From the IMG/VR virus record IMGVR_UViG_3300025418_001130, positions 1-39,068 of that record: a DNA stretch of 39,068 bases. One strand, 5' to 3'. The position numbers and the translations under genes are program-made. Shown here one piece after another: positions 32,001-39,068 of this stretch; positions within the stretch are counted from its first letter, which is position 1, and every line of letters starts with the position of its first letter. The notes below the pieces were generated by a model, which did not search any database, was not told where the DNA came from, and saw only the letters and a list, made by a program, of their open reading frames with translations. Source of the stretch: a virus.

Positions 32001-35000
32001 TCAACAGTAGGTGCAAAACCTATTGGTCCTGAAGTTGCAAGATTAAATAAGTTAAAGGAACAAGGCAACAAAATTGTTATCCTTACGGCAAGAACAGAGC
32101 ATCATCAAGCTCAAACACTAGCTTGGCTTAAAGCAAATGATATTCCATTTGATGAGTTAGTCATGCGTGGCAAGGGAGATAATCAACCTGACGATGTATA
32201 TAAAGGCCAAAAGCTTCAGCAGCTATTAGAAAAATATAGAGTTAATGGTCTTGTTGATGATAAACCAGAAAACTTAGCCGCCGCAGAAAGTCTAGGAATT
32301 AAAGGAATACCAGCCTATGGTAGAGAAACTGCAGTAAAAACAGATGCTGCAACAAGAGAAGGTTTTGAAGAGCGTTCTCCTTCTAAAAAAGGAATTAAAA
32401 CTGGAAAAGATTATTTTGCTGGCGTTAAACAAGGCATGGAAGAAACAGCTCCATCTTTATGGACAGAAGGAAGAGATGCTGCACAAAAAATACATCAAGG
32501 TGTTGATGAAGGACTTAATGGATCTGCAGGTCAATCAAAGATACAGTCAATATTTAGTAGAGCTTTTGGAGCTAATTCCCGCCTAGGAGGAATGATGTCT
32601 AAGTTCTCTGGTATGGGAATGATGGGCCGTATGGGTGTTGGTATGGGCATAACAACAGCATCACAAATTGCTTCCCCGCTCCTTAATAAACTGCCTGGAG
32701 GTAGTTTAATCACGGATGCTATGTCTGGTGCTGGCATGGGAGCAGGCTTCGGTCCTTGGGGTATGGCGGCGGGAGCTGCAATAAGTCTTGTAACAGGTGG
32801 CATTAAATCATTAATGGCTGCAGAAAAACAACATGCAGCAGAAGCACAAGCTGATTTCACTTCAAGTGCTGATGCAGTACAAATTATGGGCGGTAAAGTT
32901 GCAGATACTAAATCTCTATTAACTTCATTTAACGTTGTTATGTCTACATCTCCAGCTTCAGTATCAAATGGTATAGTTGCATTGGGTAAAAACATTACAT
33001 ATACAACTACGCAACTTTCTAATTTTATGTCAATGGTAAAAACTCTTCCAACGAATAACCCGTTGGCCTTGGTTATAAAGCAGGTAAAAGATGCTGGAGA
33101 CTCAGGTTCCGCTGCTAAGTTAGCTGCTGAGTTTGCAAACCTTCAAATAGCAGTTAATGGAATATCTGCAGCCCAAGCAAAACAACTAGAGCAGCTGATA
33201 TTGACAGCAGGAGGAAAAGATGCTGGTTCTGCATTAACACCAATTTCAAATCAAATTGATGCAATGAAAGCATCTTTAAATGCAGCTTTGCCAAATGCAA
33301 AGCAATTTGCACAAGTAATAGGACAAATTACAAGTGCAGCATTAAATTCAAATTCGTTAACAAATGTCCAAAATGCAATAAAAGCAATTGGTTTGTCAGC
33401 TGCATCATCTGCACAGCAAGTAGCAGGTCTACTACAGTACTTCACCCAGCTAGGTAATAGTGGTGCAATACAACTGATAACACTAATGCAGTCAAAAGGC
33501 GGATTTAGTGGGTCAGACGTAGTTACTGCACTAAGTGCATTAACTTCAGGGGCAACAGTCAATTTTGACACCCTGTCAAAAGATTTAGCTTCTGGTAAAA
33601 CAGTTAAAGACACAATAGCTGCAATGAAAACAAAGTCTGGATTACAAAAGCAACTAAACGATCTTCAAGCAAAAGCAAATGATTTGCAAAGTGGTTCTGC
33701 TGTAACAACAGCGGCAAATAACGCAGCAGTTAGCAATAATGTCTCAGGATTAACAAAACAACAAAAACTTCTTGATGCAAATCTTAAAGCATTGCAAGAT
33801 TTGCAAAAACAACAAACTCAAAATACAAATTATGCTACAACAAAAGAAGATTTAAAAAATCAAATTTTAATGGCCCAGGCTACAGGAGATAACCTTAAAG
33901 CTCAGTTATTACAGCAACAACTTATAGGAACAACAAAAGACTTTAACCTTCAAACAAATGTTGACAAAGCACAGCAGGCTGCTGACGCAAATAGAACGGC
34001 GTTAGATGCAGCAAATGCTGCAGTAACTCAAGCTCAAACAACAGCAACTAACAATAACACGTCAGCTTTAGCAGCTTTAAATAAACAAATTTCAGATCTT
34101 CAGGCTAAGATAGCAGCAGGCGGAACACTAAATACAAGTCCAGATTCAGGTAAAAGAGTAGGAACCCCACCAACTTTAAATAGCACTGCTGATATAAAAG
34201 CTAAAAATGGAACAGTCTGGAACGATAAAATAAGTGGACAAAAGTATAGGTTGGTATATAATCCAAAAGGTGGGTCAGAATGGTATGGCCCAAATAACTC
34301 TGTTATACCAGTTACAACAAAAGCAACTGGCGGAGATATTACTGGCCCAGGAACTTCAACATCTGATTCAATTCCAGCAATGCTTTCAAATGGTGAATAT
34401 GTAATTAATGCAGGTGCTGTACAACATTATGGTAAAGGAACATTTGATGCACTAAATTCAAAGCATTTAGCAAAGGGCGGAGTAGCAAGAACTAATTCAT
34501 CTATCACTTACCACCGCCAACATATGAATAGAATTTCTCGTCACTTTGCATCTGGTGGATATGTAAATCCTATATCAGCAGTTATTGGAAGTTTGATGGG
34601 TGGCGTAGGCAGTTCTATAGGAAATATGCTGGGCTTTGCAGGAGATCAGACTTCAGAAATTGTTGGAGTAGATCCAATGGCAAGAATTCTTCAAGGAAGA
34701 TCTCAGGGTGCATGGGATTATCTTGGTGCAGGAACTATGTTGGCAGGACCAATGAAAGGGCTTGGCCTATTGCCAGAAATTATAAAGCCTTTAATTGGAA
34801 TGATGGAAGCTGTAGATGTTACTCAAAATGTTGCATCAGCCCCAGGTTATGGTCAATGGAAAAACGCAACTGGATCAAATCACGTATATAATGTAAATGT
34901 GCATGTTGATAAAGTAGATTCAACCGTTGATATGACAAAAGCAATTAATGATGCTCTTGCAAAAGCAACTGCAAAAGCAAATATGAGTGGTAGAGTAAGT

Positions 35001-35015
35001 AAGGTTGGTTCATAA
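29028..35015 (+). CDS. Tape measure protein (TP901-type) with embedded HAD phosphatase domain
   Basis: 1995 residues from a GTG start. Sets tail length and is usually released during DNA entry. In order: coiled N-terminus; TP901-type tape measure core (about 170-480, e.g. LSMPAILFGSQAVASFKAVN); hydrophobic segment near 530-560; a first TMP-type motif TGGYVPGNPAQGDVYPALLM near 660; a His-containing stretch (VERGHAAEEYSPEEL, about 720); a HAD phosphatase domain (about 965-1105); a Gly/Met-rich hydrophobic region (about 1190-1265); a long coiled, Gln/Ala-rich rod (about 1540-1700); a second motif GPGTSTSDSIPAMLSNGEYV near 1770; and a conserved-looking C-terminus. By the rule of about 1.5 angstroms per residue the tail would approach 300 nm, less for inserted domains. 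Coupled to the next gene by TAATG. Confidence 0.92.
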   Translation: MANIQLKITALGDFSSVNNQLKALQTQVTSLQKSIAGIGLNNGLANQLKTIQSEFSNALVSSGNFTKQTVQLTSETERFGQALQKGQLSLGQYFGIITGKSASAKASVNALAQEQVKLNNSIVQQDITKQGVYSVFTPTTIDPIAKSVEIAAAKQNIFNLAVKNGSQELINFGKNTQWAGRQLTVGLSMPAILFGSQAVASFKAVNTELTRLQRLYGEGLTPPSQAQLNAISNQVINLGKQVAQQMGIAQSATVQVAANFAAMGIQGQKLLDVTYQAQRLSKLGAIDATQATNAIVSLQNVYKVSSTDLGNAVNFLSSMQKQTTMSLQDMTDAIPRVGPIMAQLGGGYKDTAVMLLAMREAGVPAAQAANALKSAFASIIAPTAAANKEFASFGINLTNIRNAGTPTQMLMALQSALAPLNKMAQEQLIEKLFGKFQFARISALLDNFGKVGSQTQNALKVAGATNSQLAGLANQEMAQATESSTAKWQRAIETLKADLYPIGQKILEVGTKLIDFGQKIADFFNKLPGPIKNGLGILLTLGVLAGPIIMITGLLANLMGQGMKVGYAILGMIDGTRKWKDLMTPAGVAAKVAMDAMNTGVLENVTAVDTLNAALQRLITSLEALNMNFQVGTDTSLLGRVEAAAAGEAAAGTLLLPGMATGGYVPGNPAQGDVYPALLMGGEAVIPTKQAEKYAPFINAMIQGNLPQHAFGVGKFGKRVKVERGHAAEEYSPEELANFNANVGQDSTGLEGPATALVRGLMLLMHANTNQGTKSTNKGKTGAEIAQGYRDVQSTGIDPLQNLKDQAKALGVDMATFEPKINAAFEDFLKTLETTKANYIFGGKKAKERAEKEGKVYGGTLEAETGMSNGPIMSTLNQTQTAGRSSFGSILSRIAGTRGLRSGRKSATGNAFFEETPGNFVPLSESKELQGYKDLDKLTPSQKENLFSTKSAYDIKGAETSKKLPKAVAYDIDETLAETKGINGPGEKWIDSTVGAKPIGPEVARLNKLKEQGNKIVILTARTEHHQAQTLAWLKANDIPFDELVMRGKGDNQPDDVYKGQKLQQLLEKYRVNGLVDDKPENLAAAESLGIKGIPAYGRETAVKTDAATREGFEERSPSKKGIKTGKDYFAGVKQGMEETAPSLWTEGRDAAQKIHQGVDEGLNGSAGQSKIQSIFSRAFGANSRLGGMMSKFSGMGMMGRMGVGMGITTASQIASPLLNKLPGGSLITDAMSGAGMGAGFGPWGMAAGAAISLVTGGIKSLMAAEKQHAAEAQADFTSSADAVQIMGGKVADTKSLLTSFNVVMSTSPASVSNGIVALGKNITYTTTQLSNFMSMVKTLPTNNPLALVIKQVKDAGDSGSAAKLAAEFANLQIAVNGISAAQAKQLEQLILTAGGKDAGSALTPISNQIDAMKASLNAALPNAKQFAQVIGQITSAALNSNSLTNVQNAIKAIGLSAASSAQQVAGLLQYFTQLGNSGAIQLITLMQSKGGFSGSDVVTALSALTSGATVNFDTLSKDLASGKTVKDTIAAMKTKSGLQKQLNDLQAKANDLQSGSAVTTAANNAAVSNNVSGLTKQQKLLDANLKALQDLQKQQTQNTNYATTKEDLKNQILMAQATGDNLKAQLLQQQLIGTTKDFNLQTNVDKAQQAADANRTALDAANAAVTQAQTTATNNNTSALAALNKQISDLQAKIAAGGTLNTSPDSGKRVGTPPTLNSTADIKAKNGTVWNDKISGQKYRLVYNPKGGSEWYGPNNSVIPVTTKATGGDITGPGTSTSDSIPAMLSNGEYVINAGAVQHYGKGTFDALNSKHLAKGGVARTNSSITYHRQHMNRISRHFASGGYVNPISAVIGSLMGGVGSSIGNMLGFAGDQTSEIVGVDPMARILQGRSQGAWDYLGAGTMLAGPMKGLGLLPEIIKPLIGMMEAVDVTQNVASAPGYGQWKNATGSNHVYNVNVHVDKVDSTVDMTKAINDALAKATAKANMSGRVSKVGS
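31917..32342 (+). other. HAD-superfamily (PNKP 3'-phosphatase-like) domain within the tape measure
   Basis: Residues about 964-1105. All four HAD motifs are present: DIDET at 971-975 (nucleophile D971, acid D973), T1020 in VILTARTEHH, K1059 in DDVYKGQ, and D1077/D1078 in VDDKPEN. The NQPDDVYKGQKLQQLL and LVDDKPENLAAAESLG blocks resemble the phosphatase half of T4 polynucleotide kinase. No P-loop kinase motif accompanies it. An active phosphatase carried in the tail is inferred. Confidence 0.8.
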
Positions 35016-35575
35016 TGACACATATACTTAGTACTGGAATTCAAGTCCAAGGTCCACAAGATAATGTCTGGTATGGCCTTACAGATGATAATCGTCAACC
35101 AGTAAAGGTTGCCTACGAAGTTATTGAAAAAACAAATCGCATGGCCGACGGAACACTTCGCCGTTATGTTGTTGCAAGAAAACACAAAATAACAGCTTCC
35201 TGGCAGAGCACATGGAGTAAATCTTCACTTTCATCAGATTATGGAACATCTCCAAATGGTGTTGTTTCTGGCAAGGCAGGGGCTTGGATAAAGTCATTTT
35301 ATGAAGCTAATGTTTTTATACCAGTAAATGTAAGGCTAACAATAGCCTCTGCAAATACTCAAAATATATCTACAACATCAGGACTTACACCAACTGAAAC
35401 TGTAGCAACTACAGATGTGTATACAAACACAGATACATATATCCCATCATATGTTGCAAACTCATCTGGCAATATGACTTATAATGTATTCATAACTTCA
35501 TTTGACTATGAAGTTGTAAAGCGTAATAAAGACTTTGATTTAGTAAACATTAATATAGAGTTTACGGAGATCTAA
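35015..35575 (+). CDS. Distal tail or minor tail protein
   Basis: 186 residues, coupled at both ends (TAATG). Starts with a strand GIQVQGPQDNVWYGLTDDNR, then RRYVVARKHKITASWQSTWSK and a C-terminal NVFITSFDYEVVKRNKDFDLVNINIEFTEI. The late 'v.i.sfd....rn..fd...i.i.f.Ei' ending is typical of distal tail/tail-tip proteins that follow tape measures in siphoviruses. Serine/threonine-rich middle; no enzymatic motif seen. Confidence 0.65.
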   Translation: MTHILSTGIQVQGPQDNVWYGLTDDNRQPVKVAYEVIEKTNRMADGTLRRYVVARKHKITASWQSTWSKSSLSSDYGTSPNGVVSGKAGAWIKSFYEANVFIPVNVRLTIASANTQNISTTSGLTPTETVATTDVYTNTDTYIPSYVANSSGNMTYNVFITSFDYEVVKRNKDFDLVNINIEFTEI

Positions 35576-38500
35576 TGCTAGGTTCATCTACTATACAACA
35601 GTACTTTGCAGTTGGCAATGCACACTATATAACCCCACAAGTTTCTATTGAATGGAACTACAATCTTTTTTATGCACCATATTCAACTACAAACGGCACG
35701 GGAACAACAACAGTCCCAACTGGAACATGGTCAAATGGACCAACTACATCTAATGCAGGTAGAATAACAACAGTGTTTCAGGCTGACTCAGGACAAACAA
35801 CAAGGTCTTGTTTGCTATTTACTTCAAGCACAGCTTCAGGCAACACCCCAGCACAAGGCTCATCAACGCTTACAATATCAAATATAACAAACGACACAAA
35901 TACATATAAGATTTCATTTTATGCAAAAGTTGATCGGGATGCAGCAGTAAAGCTTTCAGCCTTAGCCTATATTGATTATCACAGATCACATTCTCAATCA
36001 CAAGATATTGATAGTGTCACATGGACTAAATTTGAAATATACCTAAGTGCATTGCCTTCAGCAAATGGAGTTACAGTTCCATATTCAAATCCACAACTAT
36101 CATTACATCACTCGGCAACTGATGGTATCTCTCAATATGGCATATTGATTGATCAACTTGAAATACATCAAACAACTGACTTTGAATATAAATATGGAAA
36201 TCTATGGACAACAGATTCTCCATTCCATGCCTTTAGACCTGGTGAAAGTTATGTGCCATCTGGAAATTCATTGACACAGACCGCATCAGCGTTTAGACAA
36301 GTTAAATATGATTTCCAAGCTGGATACTATAACTTTAATAATCAAACAATGCCAGTAAGTCCAGTTGTATATCACCCAACACTTCTTGCTACTAACAAGT
36401 CAAATCCTATTTATAAAAATGGATTTTTATCTGAATGGTCTCAATATAAGTACTTTGTTGCTGATTCAGGTACGCCATCTATAACTGGTATTTATGATCA
36501 GACGCTTAATGTTAATAAAGTTATTATTAAATTTAACCTTGCATATGCAACCCCATCAAGCTTTACAGTTACTATGTCAAACACCACAAACTCAAGTGGA
36601 ACATACACTACAGGAACTCCAATAGTTGTAAACCTAACAAATGCTGACATTGATGGATCTGGAACTTGTATTATTTATCTACAAACAGACGGGACCTGGA
36701 AGTCTGGTGCTTCAAGCGGATCTTGGACAACAATGCCACAGTTTGATTTCAATGGTGTTGTAAGATTTGGCGGGAACAATGGAGTATCAGCAGTAACACA
36801 AATAAACAAGATTACAGTAACCCAAAACTCAGCTACACTAAATACATACTACTCTTCACATACTTCTGTAAATGAAAATATAGATGGAGCATCAACCATT
36901 CCTTCATCAGATAAAACTACAGAAATGAAGAGAATGCAGATAATTGAAGTATCCCCTAGACTTGAGATTGATGTTAGCTATTTCACCATGTCAGTAGACT
37001 CTGTAGCACAGCTTGATAATAAAATGAATCCACTGCCCATATCTGAGATATCTGCAAATATGAGTACCATTACACTTTCTAACGTCCCGCTCACCGTGAG
37101 TAATCAAGTACTCAGTTTATTCTCTAACAACTCTACAAGCTCTATACTTAAAGGACTATTTAAAAACTATGTAAAGTTTTACGTTAATTATGTAATTAAA
37201 GATACGGTAGCAGGGACATCAGCTTCGGACAGATATATACCTTCAGGAGTATTTTATGCAGACACCTGGGATATAAAAGATATTGAAAAGACTGTGGTAA
37301 CAGCTTATGACATAACTAAGTATCTCCAGCTTCTTCAACCTACAGATTATGTTTCCCAATCAGAAGACGCCTTTAGATTGATTAGCAACATTTTGGATTT
37401 TGCAGGTTTTACAGATTATAACTACGATGAGCTTAGAAGAGTAACTAAATCTACTACAAAGCTTGCGGATGGAACTGTTCACAATAATAGCACTCCATTA
37501 AGCATGCGATATTTTTATGTAGATGGAACACAACAAAAAGTGTTTGATGTGCTTAGAGAAATATTTGAAGTTTACCAAATTGCAGCATATGTAGATGCAT
37601 TTGGAGTTATGCGTTTTATTAATGTTGACGGTATATTTGACCCAACAAATAAAATTAATATGCTTTTGCATGATAACTCAACTCCACAATCAATAAGTAC
37701 TACGGCGGGATATGCAAACAACCTGACTGTAAAAACAAATATTGTACAAGATACCTATACTGAAACTGCTAAGACTAAGGTTGGTAAAGCAACTCTTACC
37801 TATAAGACCCCGCAAGTTGTTAAATCTTTGATAGCAGATCAATCATTGCTTAATGATAACCTATATGTAAATACTCCGCCAACATACCAGACATCTTCAA
37901 ATGTTATCTGGGACTCAACAATAGATGAGTCAACCACATATAATCATCTTGCACAAACAATGAACCTATACGACAATAAGTTTAGAGTTCCAGATAATGA
38001 AGCTAATGCTGCAACTGGTGCTGTTAATTTTAACTCATATGGAGTAGACCATGATGGATATGGAATTATTGAAGGTGAAATTGTAAGCTTTAAGTATAAG
38101 GAATTTCTATTCTCTTGGCCAGCAAACAATACTAACCCAGCGGGAAGTCAGATAAGATCAATAGCAAACTCTTCAGATTTTGCAGCACAATATGCTGAAG
38201 TAACAGAGCAGTCAGGAACTAACAGCAAGATAACTGTTACCCGCACAGGATATATAACAAATGTAGATAGAGGTCAGTTTAATACCCCAGTTAGTGCACA
38301 TATTAAAATGGCAACACTTTCTGATATACAGCAAAAGATGGATACTACACATGCAACTTATCCGCCATCAATATATAACGGCGACATAATGCTTACGTCT
38401 GCCGCTGGAGAAGTTTCAAAGCTTATCTGCAAAGACCCATATGCTACATATCCATATTTAAATAATTATAAAACATTTTCAACAAGAATACTTATGGGTG

Positions 38501-39068
38501 CAAACTCGGGCACGGCGGGAACTTATCCAAATGGTACAACAATGGGTCTTATTATGCACAGTGCATCCTCTAGCCCAACATCATTGACACCTAGCATGTA
38601 TGTAGGAATTCAACAAAATAAAAATGCCAACGGTACAGTTCAATATCTTTTGATGGTAACTGATGGAAATACAAGCTTGCTTGATCCAAAAACCCCCTAT
38701 ATTGATGTTACAAATCTTGTTAATAGTCAGTCAACAATCTATCCAGTAACCTCGCCTTTTGGAGACTATGGCAAATATATCAATCTTAAAGTTGTAATTA
38801 ATGATACTTCTACTGTTGCTTCAAATCCAAATGCTTTACAATCTGCAAATGCTTTTGATGTATTTATTAACAAGAATAGAGTTCCTCTAAAAACAGCATT
38901 GGTAATACCGCCAGATACTTCAGGTCAATATGGAATATTTGTGGGCGGTAATGCAGCAGCTGGAAAGTTTGCAGAAGTATATGCTACACAGTCAGCAATT
39001 AATGATCAAAACATATACTATCATTATCAGCTCCCATGGTTTGCTGAAAAGATTGCAAGCAACAAAAA
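35575..39068 (+). CDS. Large minor tail or tail-hub protein, 3'-truncated by window edge
   Basis: Starts in the previous stop (TAATG) and stays open to base 39068, at least 1164 residues. N-terminal MLGSSTIQQYFAVGNAHYITPQVSIEWNY; a carbohydrate-binding-like beta domain (about 60-210, YKISFYAKVDRD, GILIDQLEIHQ); then a region at about 440-700 that looks like a baseplate hub (ISEISANMSTITLSNVPL, GVFYADTWDIKDIEKTV, AYDITKYLQLLQPTDYV, FDVLREIFEVYQIAAYVDAFGVMRF), which is typical of siphoviral tail-hub proteins. Past about 960, a concanavalin-like domain seems to begin. It likely forms the tail tip downstream of the distal tail protein. A stretch without any stop over 3.4 kb confirms it is coding. 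Confidence 0.8.
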   Translation, partial: MLGSSTIQQYFAVGNAHYITPQVSIEWNYNLFYAPYSTTNGTGTTTVPTGTWSNGPTTSNAGRITTVFQADSGQTTRSCLLFTSSTASGNTPAQGSSTLTISNITNDTNTYKISFYAKVDRDAAVKLSALAYIDYHRSHSQSQDIDSVTWTKFEIYLSALPSANGVTVPYSNPQLSLHHSATDGISQYGILIDQLEIHQTTDFEYKYGNLWTTDSPFHAFRPGESYVPSGNSLTQTASAFRQVKYDFQAGYYNFNNQTMPVSPVVYHPTLLATNKSNPIYKNGFLSEWSQYKYFVADSGTPSITGIYDQTLNVNKVIIKFNLAYATPSSFTVTMSNTTNSSGTYTTGTPIVVNLTNADIDGSGTCIIYLQTDGTWKSGASSGSWTTMPQFDFNGVVRFGGNNGVSAVTQINKITVTQNSATLNTYYSSHTSVNENIDGASTIPSSDKTTEMKRMQIIEVSPRLEIDVSYFTMSVDSVAQLDNKMNPLPISEISANMSTITLSNVPLTVSNQVLSLFSNNSTSSILKGLFKNYVKFYVNYVIKDTVAGTSASDRYIPSGVFYADTWDIKDIEKTVVTAYDITKYLQLLQPTDYVSQSEDAFRLISNILDFAGFTDYNYDELRRVTKSTTKLADGTVHNNSTPLSMRYFYVDGTQQKVFDVLREIFEVYQIAAYVDAFGVMRFINVDGIFDPTNKINMLLHDNSTPQSISTTAGYANNLTVKTNIVQDTYTETAKTKVGKATLTYKTPQVVKSLIADQSLLNDNLYVNTPPTYQTSSNVIWDSTIDESTTYNHLAQTMNLYDNKFRVPDNEANAATGAVNFNSYGVDHDGYGIIEGEIVSFKYKEFLFSWPANNTNPAGSQIRSIANSSDFAAQYAEVTEQSGTNSKITVTRTGYITNVDRGQFNTPVSAHIKMATLSDIQQKMDTTHATYPPSIYNGDIMLTSAAGEVSKLICKDPYATYPYLNNYKTFSTRILMGANSGTAGTYPNGTTMGLIMHSASSSPTSLTPSMYVGIQQNKNANGTVQYLLMVTDGNTSLLDPKTPYIDVTNLVNSQSTIYPVTSPFGDYGKYINLKVVINDTSTVASNPNALQSANAFDVFINKNRVPLKTALVIPPDTSGQYGIFVGGNAAAGKFAEVYATQSAINDQNIYYHYQLPWFAEKIASNK

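Overview
The window is a continuous stretch of an AT-rich tailed-phage genome. Every credible gene lies on the + strand and genes are packed with 1-20 base overlaps or gaps under about 120 bases. No stretch over 300 bases lacks a gene. There is a full head and tail assembly line with a major tail protein, a frameshifted chaperone pair and a ~2000-residue tape measure, but no sheath gene, so the particle is most likely a long-tailed siphovirus. The PBSX-type portal, XkdF-like protease, CHAP/peptidoglycan-binding lysin, several apparently leaderless promoters and a monomeric B12-dependent ribonucleotide reductase fit a Gram-positive, plausibly actinobacterial (freshwater-type) host. The host call is inference. 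No integrase, repressor, terminase, tRNA or CRISPR was seen.

Layout. (1) 1-1869: 3' part of a class II ribonucleotide reductase. (2) 1896-16365: an adhesin and fibre region holding three collagen-like fibre genes, seven glycine-rich adhesin-like genes (four in an uninterrupted tandem run at 11469-15552), a GH130-like beta-propeller protein with a TPR partner, and four small accessory proteins, closed by a strong terminator. (3) 16435-18450: a large two-LamG structural protein. (4) 18511-24280: a small conserved-looking protein, portal, endolysin, holin candidate, prohead protease with a nested scaffold, and major capsid protein, closed by a terminator. (5) 24370-27400: connector and tail-completion proteins. 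(6) 27501-39068: major tail protein, terminator, chaperones G and G-T, tape measure, distal tail protein, and a large hub or minor tail protein that runs off the right edge.

How the genes work together. Protease, nested scaffold, portal and capsid protein build the head. The connector series closes it. Tail tube protein, chaperones and tape measure build the tube, and the distal tail and hub proteins form the tip. The glycine-rich and collagen-like proteins probably provide the receptor-binding surface. The CHAP lysin and holin candidate release progeny, and the reductase supplies deoxynucleotides.

Most notable: a PNKP-like HAD phosphatase domain with all expected catalytic residues embedded in the tape measure; an in-frame internal start with a perfect Shine-Dalgarno that should make a separate scaffold from the protease gene; a canonical CCCAAAC slippery site for the chaperone; tandem adhesin cassettes with duplicated promoters; a recurring extended -10 promoter (TGn-TATAaT) that often sits close enough to the ATG to give leaderless mRNA; and a shared leader plus exclusive CGT/CGC arginine codons in the two major virion proteins.
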